Of a stretch of DNA of 64,000 bases, positions 1-8,892 are shown piece after piece. The position numbers were made by a program, and so were the translations under genes. Numbering within the stretch: position 1 is the stretch's first letter; every line of letters begins with the position of its first letter. The DNA is from Methylobacterium sp. SyP6R (GTDB lineage Bacteria; Pseudomonadota; Alphaproteobacteria; Rhizobiales; Beijerinckiaceae), in NCBI RefSeq assembly GCF_019216885.1, contig NZ_JAAQRC020000003.1:1-64000 (forward strand), given 5' to 3'. A model generated the notes under the pieces. It saw nothing but the letters and a program-made list of their open reading frames with translations, was not told where the DNA came from and did not search any database.

Positions 1-232
1 CCTTCAGGGTGTAGAGCCGATCGTTGAGCTTCATGATGAGGCTAGATGCCACTTGCGGATCGGGTTCGGCGTCAGGTCTTTCGTAATGAACGAGGACGAG
101 GATTGAAGCGTCACCGTCCGAATCTTCGGCGTCCACGACCTCGACCGTCTTGATACCGAAGCGGCCTAATTCTTCGAGAACGATCGCATTGATCGCATCC
201 AGCACTTCGGCGGAGATTTCCGTGTCGCTCAT
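1..232 (-). CDS. partial CDS, hypothetical acidic protein
   Basis: An open frame on the minus strand begins at ATG 232 and runs off the left edge of the window, giving 77 visible residues (start MSDTEISAEVLDAINAIVLE). Codon use is coherent and the residues are acidic and alternately hydrophobic, ending in a helical segment (SSLIMKLNDRLYTLK). I do not recognise the family. The gene starts immediately beyond a decayed IS5 transposase, so its promoter region may be disturbed. The C-terminus is outside the window, so the length and function cannot be judged. Confidence 0.6.
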   Translation of the reverse strand, partial: MSDTEISAEVLDAINAIVLEELGRFGIKTVEVVDAEDSDGDASILVLVHYERPDAEPDPQVASSLIMKLNDRLYTLK

Positions 233-239
233 GAACGAG

Positions 240-715
240 CCATACCACTCGCGCCGTCGCTCTTATATCCCTGATCGACATAGGCAAGGTCCATGCGGCC
301 ACGGGTGGTCTCGTGCATGGCTTCAGCCAGCGCCGCGACGGCGGAGCGGTCACCGATGTCGGCGGGTGTGACGTGTAGCGCCTTGGATCCGTCCGAGTAT
401 ATCGACGGCCGCGTGCAGCTTCGAGCCGCGGGTGCGTTTGTGGCCATCCCAAGAGGCGCAAGTCCCGCTCTCGAACTTCAAGCGCGAGATGCGGCGGTCG
501 AGCATGACGGCCGAGGCCCCGTCAGCCCGACCCAAGACCAGGCGCAACACGGCCCGCAGATCGTAGACCACGCTCTCAAAGCAGCCAACCCGCAGCCAGC
601 ATTGAGATTAATCGTATGCACTATGCGAGGGCGGCAGGTTAGGAGACATAGCGCAGCATCCCACACTATTGCGAACGACGTACCGCAGCCCGTTGAACAC
701 CTCCCGCAAGCCGTG
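240..715 (-). pseudogene. IS5-family transposase remnant
   Basis: Pieces of an IS5-family (IS427-like) transposase occur in successive order on the minus strand but in different frames. The N-terminal motif HGLREVFNGLRYVV lies near 670-715. The middle piece (DLRAVLRLVLGRADGASAV, then a block ending KRTRGSKLHAAVD) lies near 400-565. The piece KALHVTPADIGDRSAVAALA, with AYVDQGY further on, lies near 245-380. Several frameshifts mean it cannot encode an active enzyme. A related element with intact ends is at 52988-53846. The stretch from about 870 to 1049, upstream of the next operon, shows nothing else I can name. Confidence 0.7.
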
Positions 716-1049
716 ATCGCGATAGTATCCTGCGTCTGAAGTTCGTAGCAAAGGCGTCGTCTCTGGCTCAGCTTCGCGTGCTCTCAGGCAGAAGCGTTTG
801 ACGCTGGCGAAGATGGCGTCGGCCGACTTCATCCACCGGAGCGGTTTCGGACGCGCGGGCTCCATTCGAAGCGGTGATGATACGATTTCGCCACATCTCA
901 TCTTTTCAATTCGATGCAGCACTGATACTAGCAAGGGCTTGCCTCGCGCTCGTAATGCAGCATGACATTACGTTTGATTCGCTCACAGAGAAAATAATTG
1001 CATGAAGCGCCCTATCTCGAAAGATTAACTCTCGCATTTTCGCGTCCAA

Positions 1050-2294
1050 GTGATATCTTTTGTAGAAAGTAAGAATTTTGACGATCGGAGTTTTGCGCAA
1101 TTGCCATCGTTCGGATTGACCTTCCTCTCTCGTTCAGCCCTGCGCGAAGCCGAACAACTGATGCTCGGCGAGACCGCCGGCGTACGGGATGAGGTAGGCT
1201 TTCTCGTTGTCCACCAGCGCTATGCGGATCGCTTCTTTCCGGGCACCTCGGTGCTCCATACGCGACTGCGCTACTCCCTGTTCATTCCGTGGATCCTCGA
1301 ACGCTTGAAGGTACGCGGCGAGGGGGGCGCCACGTTCACGGATGCATTGCGCCGGGAGGAAATCGCTTTGGCCGAACGGCTGAAGGCTGAGAAATACGGG
1401 GTGATCGGCCGTCTGACGCTCCCGGAGGCCAGCAGCCAGCCGCCCTCCTACAGCTATTGGACGGCACTCTCGACCTGGGGGCTCATCGACCTCAAGCCGA
1501 GCGGCCGCGTCTGGAGCCGTGTCGAGCTCGGCGCGCTCGCCGCCGCGGCTCGCGGGCGTGCCCTGAAGGACGACGACGGCAGGCCGCTCGCGGAAGCGGT
1601 GTGGCCTGTGGCCGAACTTCCGCCGGCTCCCGACAACTGGGATTCCGGCGCGCCCCTTGGGTTCGATCTGCTACCGCGCGAGAAACACCACCTCGCCAAG
1701 CTGCTCCGCGCGGTTCGCTGCCCGAGGACCGAAGCACCTTCCCTGCTCGCGAGGCTGGTCGGGCATTCCGTCTCTGATGCCGGTTCGTGCTGGGATCAGG
1801 TGATCCTCGACCTCGCCGGCGAACACCGTCCCGCCCTCCTGCGGGCCGGGCGGGCCGCCTCGCTCGCCGCGATCGGGCGAGGGGCTTACGCCGCCCTGGT
1901 GGAGGTCCAGAAGGAGCGCGACGGTCGCACCGCGGGTCATCGCCACCGCGACGCTCTCGCGGAGGTCCTGACGCGTCATGCCGATTGGGCCTCGGGGCTC
2001 GACCCGGACGATCTCGTCGCCGATCTGCAACCCGACCTGCCCGGCCGGGTCGAGGAGGTGCTGCGTCGAACGATGGCCTGGATCCGCGGCGGCGGGACGC
2101 AGGTCTCGCACCTGCTCGGGGCCTATCGCCGGGCGGAGATCCAGCGCAAGGGCCCGAGGGCGCGGCTGGCCGAGGAGCAGCGGGGCGTCGACCGGCGCAT
2201 CGAATGGGACGCCGCCAAGCACCCGTCGCCTGAGCCGCTCCATTATCGATGGGATCGCGTGCGGCTGATGATGCGGGACCTCGAGGCCGCATGA
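1050..2294 (+). CDS. DUF6361 family protein
   Basis: This 414-residue protein matches DUF6361: the N-terminal block DEVGFLVVHQRYADRFFPGT followed by HTRLRYSLFIPWILERL (about residues 46-86) is the family signature. The biochemical role of the family is unknown. The start is GTG at 1050; no strong ribosome binding site is visible. The stop overlaps the start of the next gene (ATGA at 2291-2294), so it is translationally coupled to a phospholipase-D-like protein and, through a second ATGA, to a helicase. The stable three-gene arrangement suggests that the products act together, most plausibly in defence against foreign DNA. That role is inferred from context and not shown by this gene alone. 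Confidence 0.75.
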   Translation: MISFVESKNFDDRSFAQLPSFGLTFLSRSALREAEQLMLGETAGVRDEVGFLVVHQRYADRFFPGTSVLHTRLRYSLFIPWILERLKVRGEGGATFTDALRREEIALAERLKAEKYGVIGRLTLPEASSQPPSYSYWTALSTWGLIDLKPSGRVWSRVELGALAAAARGRALKDDDGRPLAEAVWPVAELPPAPDNWDSGAPLGFDLLPREKHHLAKLLRAVRCPRTEAPSLLARLVGHSVSDAGSCWDQVILDLAGEHRPALLRAGRAASLAAIGRGAYAALVEVQKERDGRTAGHRHRDALAEVLTRHADWASGLDPDDLVADLQPDLPGRVEEVLRRTMAWIRGGGTQVSHLLGAYRRAEIQRKGPRARLAEEQRGVDRRIEWDAAKHPSPEPLHYRWDRVRLMMRDLEAA

Positions 2295-4093
2295 GCACGT
2301 CCCGCCCGTGGAGGGGACAGCCCTATCTGGACGAGCTGAGGCCAGCACCGGGGTGGGACGTCGACCTCGCGCTGTTCGCGACTTACTCGCTCGATCTTTC
2401 GGCGCTCGGCGCGGCGCTGCTGGCGCTCTGCGGACGCAATGACGGCAACGGCAGCGGATCCATCGCGGATTTCGCACAAGCCGTCGAGGCGCTCCGCGGC
2501 CGGGCCCGATTCATGGTTCAGCGCGGCAGGATCGCCCGCCCGTCGAGGCTGCCCGTGCTCGCCGGCATCCTCGACCAGTTCGTCGTCGAGATCCCTTACG
2601 ACGAGGAGCGTCGGAGCTGGCATCCGAAGGCGGCGCTCGTTCGCTACGCCTGCGATCGGGGCACGATGTGGCGTCTCTGGCTCGGCAGCCGCAACCTGAC
2701 GCGTTCGGCCGACCTTGATGTGGGGCTGCTCCTGGAGAGCACGACGGGGCGGCGCAAGGGCGGGCGCCGCGTCGCGGGCATCGGCACGGTTGGGCAATTG
2801 CTCGCGGGACGATCCGGCCTCCCCGACCTGAACGTCGATGCGGTCGTCGTGGAACTCGAGGCCGCGCGCTGGCTCTCGCCGGAAGGCGTGGAGGTAACCC
2901 GGATCGACGTCGCCGACGAGGGCGCCGGGATGCGGCAGGCGCCTGCGCAAGGGTCCTTCGACGCGATCACCGTGGTGTCGCCCTTCCTCGACGCGACGTT
3001 CCTGCGACGGGTCGGCGCGTGGGGCGATGAGGGGACGCGACGGACGCTGGTGTCAACCCGGCAGGCGCTGACCGCCGCCGCGCAGGCGCGGAGTTCGCCG
3101 CTCCACCGGTTCGATCGCATCCTCGCCCTCGACGCGCCGATTCCGCCGTTGGACGTCGCCGACGACGCTGCATCGCCCGCTCCCCTCGACGATGCGGATC
3201 CTCAGACACCGTCGCTTCACGCCAAGCTCTTCTGTTTCGAGCGGAACGGCAAGGCCACGCTCCTTGTCGGCAGTGCCAACGCGACCTCGCGGGCCTGGGA
3301 GGGACGCAATGCCGAGCTGCTCGCGGAACTGACGGGTGGAGCGGCCCTCACCGAGGGGCTCGGCCATCTCACCGGATCGGCGTCGCCCGTCGCGTTCGCG
3401 GACCTGAAAGAGGCCCCGCCCGCGGAGCCGGGCCCCCGCGAGGCGCTCGAACTCCTCCGTCGGCGGCTCGTCGGCGCGTGGTCGCCGAGGCTCGTTCGCG
3501 ACGGCCCGGCATTCGCCGTCGAGACCGACGCTCCGATCCCGCGGCTGCCGGACGGCGCACGCCTGCTGGCCGGTCTCGCCACGACGGACCTGTCGCCTTG
3601 GCCGGAGGGCGCGACGCGCCTCCCGCTGGGTGACGTCCCGGCAAGCCGACATACCGACCTGCTGCGGTGCGAGTTGCGCACCGACGCCGCCGCCGTCGGC
3701 TGGATGCAGCGGGCGCCCGTCTCGCCTCCGCTGGACTCGGACCGCGACGTCGTGGCGCTTTCCAGCCTGATGGGCTTCGGCGCGTTCCAGGCCTGGATGC
3801 GCCAGCTCCTGTCAGGCGACCTCGTGCGGGACGGCGGCAGACGGTGGGACCGGCATGACGGGCATGCCGACGAACCCGCCGATCGCCTCGGCGACCTCGA
3901 ACTGCTGACCCTTGAGGACATCGTCGGGGCATGGGGGGCGGACAAGGCCCGGTTCCGCCGTGCAGATGCTCAGTTCGATCGGTACTGCGACGCACTGTCC
4001 GCACAGGATGGCTTACTCAGCGACGAGGAACTCGGAGCGCTCGGCGAATTGCGGGCGATCTGGCGATTGGCCCGGGAGCGCCTGCCGGCATGA
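2291..4093 (+). CDS. phospholipase D-like (HKD-type) protein of a helicase operon
   Basis: The product is about 600 residues starting at ATG 2291, which overlaps the preceding stop. It carries two PLD-type half sites: WHPKAALVRY followed by WLGSRNLTRSADLD (about residues 108-142), and PSLHAKLFCF followed by LLVGSANATSRAWEG (about residues 310-345). These H-x-K plus G-S-x-N patterns are the paired catalytic signature of PLD-superfamily nucleases and phosphodiesterases. In helicase-linked operons such proteins are usually thought to cut nucleic acid. The stop overlaps the helicase start (ATGA at 4090-4093). The cleavage target is not known; the pairing with a helicase favours DNA over lipid. 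No signal peptide or membrane segment is seen. Confidence 0.75.
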   Translation: MSTSRPWRGQPYLDELRPAPGWDVDLALFATYSLDLSALGAALLALCGRNDGNGSGSIADFAQAVEALRGRARFMVQRGRIARPSRLPVLAGILDQFVVEIPYDEERRSWHPKAALVRYACDRGTMWRLWLGSRNLTRSADLDVGLLLESTTGRRKGGRRVAGIGTVGQLLAGRSGLPDLNVDAVVVELEAARWLSPEGVEVTRIDVADEGAGMRQAPAQGSFDAITVVSPFLDATFLRRVGAWGDEGTRRTLVSTRQALTAAAQARSSPLHRFDRILALDAPIPPLDVADDAASPAPLDDADPQTPSLHAKLFCFERNGKATLLVGSANATSRAWEGRNAELLAELTGGAALTEGLGHLTGSASPVAFADLKEAPPAEPGPREALELLRRRLVGAWSPRLVRDGPAFAVETDAPIPRLPDGARLLAGLATTDLSPWPEGATRLPLGDVPASRHTDLLRCELRTDAAAVGWMQRAPVSPPLDSDRDVVALSSLMGFGAFQAWMRQLLSGDLVRDGGRRWDRHDGHADEPADRLGDLELLTLEDIVGAWGADKARFRRADAQFDRYCDALSAQDGLLSDEELGALGELRAIWRLARERLPA

Positions 4094-6888
4094 GCGCGAC
4101 CGCCAAGGCGTTCCAGGCCGCCACGGTACGCGCCGCTGTCGCGGCCCTGCGGCGAGAGGACGGGACGCGCCGGTTCCTGATCGCCGACGAGGTGGGGCTG
4201 GGCAAGACGCTGGTTGCCCGCGACGTCGTGGCCGCCCTCTCCTCGCGTCGCCGTCGACCGCTGATCGTCTTCTACGTGACGAGCGGCAGCAGGGTCGGCG
4301 ACCAGAACAAGCGCGACCTGCTCACCTTTCTTCCCTCCGACGAGCGCAGGGCCGCCCTCTCCGGGGCCGATCGTCTGGGGCTGATCCCGTTCACGAAGCG
4401 CCCCGAGGGCAAAGTCCATCTCTATGCCTTCGCGCCGGAGACGTCATTCCCCGCTGCGGGCTCCCGCAGCAGCCCGGGGCGTGCCGTCGAGCGCGCCTTC
4501 GTGTCCAAGCTGCTCAAGGCCGCTCTGCCGCAGGTCCACCGCTCGCTGGGGACTGCGTTCTTCCAGCTGGCTGCGACCCGGAGCTGGCCGTCCGCGCTCA
4601 AGATGGCGAAGGCTACGATGCGCGCGGGTGTCGGCCGGCTCCCGCAGGCCTTCCGCAAGGCCCTCGAGGCGGAGTTCGCGCCGCTCGACGTCCGGGAGGC
4701 GGTGGTCGCCGCGAAGGGCAAGCCCCACGCGCTGATCGCGCGGTTCCGTCGCGCGCTCGCCGAGGCGAGCCTCGCGGCCAACCCGCCCGACCTCGTCATC
4801 CTCGATGAATTCCAGCGCTACTCCCGGCTGCTGTGGCCGGCGAAGGAGGATCGAATCGCGGCGCGGCTGCTCGGAGACGCGACGGCGCCGAACCGCAGGC
4901 CTGCCGCGCTGCTGCTGTCAGCGACGCCCTACCGCTCCTATGCCGAACGCTGGGAGGTGGGTCCGCAGGCGCAGCCGCACCGAGAACTCTTCGACGTCGT
5001 CTCGTTCCTGGGCGGAGACGAGGCGGGGCGCGCGACTGCCGCGGCCTTCGAGCGGTTCGGTGGGCAACTGAACGCGCTGGGGCGCCTGCCTGCGGGCGCG
5101 GACCATGCAAGGCCGCTCGCCGAGGCGAGGAACACCAAGGTCGGGATCGAAGCGCTGCTGCGGCCGTACATGTCGCGAACGGAACGGGCCGTGCACGACG
5201 ATGGGGCAGAGGGCCCGCAGGACTCCACGGGCGTTGCCCTCGACGGACCCGATCTCGACGTCTACCGCCATTTTGCCGACCGGGTCGGCAACCGGTTCAA
5301 GACGAGCGCCATGGCCTACTGGCTGTCGGTCCCGCTGCCGGCGCAGGCCCTGGGGCAGAGTTACCAGATCTCCTGCAACGTGCACTTCGGCGTCCGAGCC
5401 GGGGTGCCGAAGGTGGTCTCCGGTCGCCTCTACTCGCCGTCGGCCGGTGGCTGGGGGAGCGCCAAGCTGCGCCGCCTCCACGAGATCGCCAATCCGGACG
5501 ACCTCGCGCTGCCGTGGGTCCGGCCCTCTCTGCCCTGGTGGAGGCCTGCCGGGCCCTGGACCGGGCTCGCCGCGCGCAAGCTGCTCATCTTCAGCCGTTT
5601 TCGCGCGACGCCGCCGGCGCTGGCGTCGCTTACCAGCCTCGAGGTGGAGCGGCGACAATTCGGCCGGTCCGCGGCGAGCTACCGGAAGGCCTGGAGAACG
5701 CGCCGGCTCCAGCCCAAGCGTGGACAGGGCGCCACCGTCGCGCTGTTCCATCCCTCTCCGTTCCTGATCGGCGCGACCGACGTTCTCGTCGCGCCTGACG
5801 CGACGACGCCCGGTCGGGTCCGTGCCGCCGTGCGGCGCCAACTCGTTCGCGCCCTCAGCGGGTTGAAGATCACGATCGATGGCGGGGGACGTCGCGGTGC
5901 CGGACGCCACCGGCCGGGATGGGAGATTCTTGCGGCGATCGAACGCCTGGCCGGTCACGACGTGGCCGTCGGCAAGGCATGGAGCCCCCTGGCCGGCTGC
6001 GACAGGGCGCTCAAGGAACTCCTTGCCGAGCGCTCGCGCGCCCGGCCTCTCACCTGGGTCAGTCGCCGCGAACTCGACGACCTGGTCGCGATGGCGATGT
6101 CCGGACCGGCCGTCGCCCTCGGCCGCGCCTTGCTTCGCCACTATCCGGACGCACTTGGCCGGGGCCTGCCCGCGTTGACGAAGCTGTGCTGGTCCGGGCT
6201 GCGGACCTACCTCGACAACCCCGTGTTCTGGGCGCGCCTCGGCGAGGGAAAGCCGACGGAGACGCTGCAGCGGGCCGTTCTCGACGGTTGCTTCGAAAGC
6301 GTGATGGACGAGCATTTCTGGACGCGCAGCGCCAAAAAGGCCGGAGAGGAGCTCGCCGACGACCTCGGGGCGACGTTCGCGGCCCAGATCGGCTGGTTCA
6401 CCTTCCGCAGCCTGAGCAATCGCGATGACGGTGTCCGCGTCCGATGCCATGCTGCAGTGCCCTTCGGTGGAGTCGAGGCCGAGCCGGCCGCCGGCGAACC
6501 TGCCCCCAACGAGCGTCCTCCCCGGAGCGAGGGCATACGGGCAGCATTCAACACGCCCTTCTGGCCGCACGTGCTCGCCACCACCTCCGTCGGCCAGGAG
6601 GGGCTGGACTTCCATACGTGGTGCGAGCGGATCGGCCACTGGGACCTGTGCTCCAGCCCCGTGGACCTGGAGCAGCGCGAGGGCCGCATCCAACGCTTTC
6701 GGGTCTGGTCGTACGCAAACGGCTGGGAGCGCAACTCGCGGCGGAGGGACGACGGGGCGGAGCCGCTGGAAAGTCACCGTGGACAGCGATCGCCGCAGAG
6801 GCCGAGCGCCGATTCGCGGACGCGTCCGGCCTCAGACCCTGGTGGACGCTTCCCGGCGCGGAGATCGAACGCCACCTGTTCGCACTGA
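4090..6888 (+). CDS. SNF2/DEAD-like helicase, frameshifted before its natural C-terminus
   Basis: A superfamily 2 helicase starting at ATG 4090 inside the upstream stop. Walker A is ADEVGLGKTLVA (about residues 32-43); the Walker B region is LVILDEFQRY (about residue 235), with LLLSATPYRSY as motif III. The C-terminal RecA domain has TTSVGQEGLDFHTWC and the arginine-finger motif VI DLEQREGRIQRF near residue 860. Immediately after motif VI (about nt 6700-6710) this frame turns into low-complexity arginine-rich sequence, while the family-like sequence continues in the third forward frame to 7154. One missing base explains this. It forms the third gene of the DUF6361-PLD-helicase operon and would power remodelling or translocation on nucleic acid. 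Confidence 0.8.
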   Translation: MSATAKAFQAATVRAAVAALRREDGTRRFLIADEVGLGKTLVARDVVAALSSRRRRPLIVFYVTSGSRVGDQNKRDLLTFLPSDERRAALSGADRLGLIPFTKRPEGKVHLYAFAPETSFPAAGSRSSPGRAVERAFVSKLLKAALPQVHRSLGTAFFQLAATRSWPSALKMAKATMRAGVGRLPQAFRKALEAEFAPLDVREAVVAAKGKPHALIARFRRALAEASLAANPPDLVILDEFQRYSRLLWPAKEDRIAARLLGDATAPNRRPAALLLSATPYRSYAERWEVGPQAQPHRELFDVVSFLGGDEAGRATAAAFERFGGQLNALGRLPAGADHARPLAEARNTKVGIEALLRPYMSRTERAVHDDGAEGPQDSTGVALDGPDLDVYRHFADRVGNRFKTSAMAYWLSVPLPAQALGQSYQISCNVHFGVRAGVPKVVSGRLYSPSAGGWGSAKLRRLHEIANPDDLALPWVRPSLPWWRPAGPWTGLAARKLLIFSRFRATPPALASLTSLEVERRQFGRSAASYRKAWRTRRLQPKRGQGATVALFHPSPFLIGATDVLVAPDATTPGRVRAAVRRQLVRALSGLKITIDGGGRRGAGRHRPGWEILAAIERLAGHDVAVGKAWSPLAGCDRALKELLAERSRARPLTWVSRRELDDLVAMAMSGPAVALGRALLRHYPDALGRGLPALTKLCWSGLRTYLDNPVFWARLGEGKPTETLQRAVLDGCFESVMDEHFWTRSAKKAGEELADDLGATFAAQIGWFTFRSLSNRDDGVRVRCHAAVPFGGVEAEPAAGEPAPNERPPRSEGIRAAFNTPFWPHVLATTSVGQEGLDFHTWCERIGHWDLCSSPVDLEQREGRIQRFRVWSYANGWERNSRRRDDGAEPLESHRGQRSPQRPSADSRTRPASDPGGRFPARRSNATCSH

Positions 6889-7154
6889 AACGCAGCCGCG
6901 ACATCCATCGCTATGCGCGGCTCTGCCGTCAGCGCTCGCTGTACAGGCTCGCGCTCGGCCAGCCCAGACAGCAGGAACTCGTCGAGATGCTCGACGCCAA
7001 GGATCCAAAGGTAGTCGCCGAACTTGGCCGTCTCGCGCTCGACCTGTCAGCCTATAATGCGGAGCGTGCGTTCGCTTCGTCAGTGGCTGGGGACGCCATG
7101 AGCCTGCCTGCCTTTCAGTGCGAGGTTCGCGCGCCCGAAGATCGTCGACGATAG
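6708..7154 (+). pseudogene. displaced C-terminal part of the helicase (other frame)
   Basis: In the third forward frame the sequence reads SGLVVRKRLGAQLAAEG, then a block containing GLRPWWTLPGAEIERH and LALGQPRQQELVEML, and ends at 7154. This is the expected tail of the helicase that precedes it: motif VI is normally followed by GG-V-RK-type sequence. There is no plausible independent start or ribosome binding site. With one base restored near 6705 the full protein would be about 1020 residues. It may be a sequencing error, a decayed gene or, less likely, a recoding site. Confidence 0.65.
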
Positions 7155-7418
7155 GCTCCGTGGCTCTGCTGGGCGAGGGCACTTCCTTGTTCGGGACACC
7201 GAGTTTCCGGCGATGCCGCGGCACTCTGAAATTCAGGTCGCGCCCGCTGGTGCATGCAATCCATGACTCATTAATGATGTGAATCGCGCCTAGAATGAGT
7301 AATAAGTTCCATAACTAATCTTACGCGACTTGCATGTTTGGTCGCAAATTTTGATTGCCCAACTTGAGTCAAGCATGAAAAGCGCATTCCCCTATTTGGC
7401 GAAGTGCGGGAGTTTGCC

Positions 7419-7593
7419 ATGAAGTTGGTCGTGATGAGCGAGCATGAGGTGCACCGGGTCGAGATGTTACAGGCGGCGCATGATGGGTCACTAAACCATG
7501 GATGCCGCTGCCCAGGCCTTGGGGATCAACTGGTGGTAGGCCTAACGGCTTGCCGATGCGTTCTTCCCGCGACCGCCACATCCAGCAGCGCGC
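7419..7593 (+). pseudogene. ISNCY-type transposase N-terminal fragment
   Basis: The sequence MKLVVMSEHEVHRVEMLQAA resembles the start of ISNCY-group transposases (M-K-x-V-x-M-S-E-x-E-x-x-R-I-E-V-L). After a frame change AAAQALGINWW and RLADAFF resemble the following helix-turn-helix, but stops interrupt it. No further part of the element is present. Between 7155 and 7418 I see no gene. Confidence 0.45.
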
Positions 7594-7980
7594 TCACGGC
7601 GAGGTGCCTCTCAAGCGCGGTGGCGATCTCGTCGAGGGCCGCCTCGACCGAAGCGCCATGATCGATGCCGCCGCCCGCCACTCCGAACGGCGCAAGCCAG
7701 GCCGCGCGTTGTGCGGCGAGGCCGAAAAGACCATGGACGTAGGTGCCAGCGATGCGGCCGTCGGCACTCGTCGCCCCTTCTGGTCGACCGGGCGCCGGGG
7801 GTCGACCCCCATGTCTCGCCCATGTGTATCTCGTAGCCTTCAAACGGCGCACCACGCGCGTTGCTCGCCACCCGCCTGAGGATCTTCCCCGGCCCGAGCA
7901 CGGTTTCGACGTCGAACAACCCCAGACCTTCGGTGTCACTGGGCGGGCCTTCGAGGCCATCGGCAGCGCGATGCTGATCG
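7530..7980 (-). pseudogene. cobQ: cobyric acid synthase (CobQ) C-terminal fragment
   Basis: Read on the minus strand, GLEGPPSDTEGLGLFDVETV followed by GYEIHMGET is the glutamine-amidotransferase-domain region of CobQ. In a second frame GRIAGTYVHGLFGLAAQRAA continues into a helical tail ending near 7530. The frame change falls in a C-rich run near 7790-7810. The whole N-terminal synthetase domain is missing. CobQ amidates cobyrinate side chains in cobalamin synthesis, but this copy is a relic that cannot function. It lies among other truncated genes, which points to repeated deletion and insertion here. Confidence 0.7.
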
Positions 7981-8151
7981 CCTTCGCGCTGCTGTGCTTG
8001 GTCGTCGACGCCTTGGACGACGCTACCCTCAGCGAGCCGTCCGGTTCCAAAGGCAACCAGATCCGGGTTCTCAGCCTTCCCAGGTACGTGCAGGACGGCG
8101 GCGCAGAGGACTGACCCACGCATCCAGAAGGGCGAACCCGCGATGATCTGC

Positions 8152-8242
8152 GGGCGCTTCCCTTCGGGCCCGGGCTCTATTCGCCGCCCGCGGCAGCTCC
8201 CCGAACCCGCTGACGCGGTGGCAGCCCTTCGGGTGACGATCA
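8152..8242. repeat. dispersed imperfect repeat, copy A
   Basis: About 90 bp containing CCCTTCGGG near each end, a CCGGGCTCTA motif and CTCCCCGAACCCGCT. It matches 16036-16132 at roughly four bases in five by eye. Both copies lie at the end of decayed or orphan genes. Confidence 0.6.
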
Positions 8243-8323
8243 GCCTCGCGTAGCCCTCGGGCCCCGTGTGCCAGTCTCCCGACAAGTCGCCGGACCTACC
8301 ATCGGCCATGTCTCGAGCCCAAA

Positions 8324-8409
8324 TCTCATCTCGGCAAGGACAACCGCACCGCCAGGCCGCCAAGCCGCGACGCTTCTAATTCGAGCGCGCCGCCGTACAG
8401 CTCCGCCTT
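8324..8409 (-). pseudogene. histidine kinase C-terminal tail fragment
   Basis: The minus strand encodes AELYGGALELEASRLGGLAV plus RLSLPR, nearly identical to the last 28 residues of the sensor kinase at 13799-15169, and the DNA matches closely over about 84 bp. The match stops abruptly where a thermonuclease fragment begins on the other strand. It is a partial duplication or a recombination scar. Confidence 0.75.
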
Positions 8410-8691
8410 ATTGAGCCGGACGCGCCCGAGATCTCCCGTCCTCGCTACAACGCGGAACTCGCCAAGGGCCTGATCGCCTCCGGCCGGCTGCGCCAGCTTC
8501 TTGATGGCCCGGTTACGATTGGACGGTCCGGCCGTACCGATCGCTATGGACGGACTCTGGCGTCCCTCACGGGGCCCAAGGGTAACGTGGTCGTAATTCT
8601 GATCCAGGAGAGTCTTGCGGTTCGCTATGAGCCGGGGCGTGAGGCCTACAAGCGACGTGAGCTCCATTGGTGTTCTAATATATCAAAATAA
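8410..8691 (+). pseudogene. thermonuclease (SNase-like) C-terminal fragment
   Basis: A forward frame open to TAA 8689-8691 reads IEPDAPEISRPRYNAELAKG, then GRTDRYGRTLASLTGPKG, and later LAVRYEPGREAY followed by HWC. This is the C-terminal half of a staphylococcal-nuclease-type domain: DRYGRTLA carries the second catalytic arginine region, and the R-x-x-W-C ending is typical. The N-terminal half with the first catalytic residues is absent, and the frame joins directly onto the histidine-kinase tail fragment. No start codon is plausible. From 8692 to 8892 nothing further is recognised. Confidence 0.65.
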
Positions 8692-8892
8692 TATCAGCGT
8701 AGTTTCAATATGACATCTCAATAATACCAATATGATGGGGAGCAGGCTCGAGCCGGTTTGAATCCAAGTCGCGGAGACATCGCTGCTTCTCGTGCTGGAG
8801 GGCATGGCCATTGACTGCCCGTAATTACCCACGGGGTATTTTTGGGAACGCGCGTTCGTCGGCCCGTCACATCCGGGATGGCGAGGGGGTGA

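Noticed and set aside
4918..6777. Minus-strand open frame of about 619 codons opposite the helicase
   Set aside because: Reverse-complement shadow of a GC-rich gene; the helicase motifs on the other strand are decisive.
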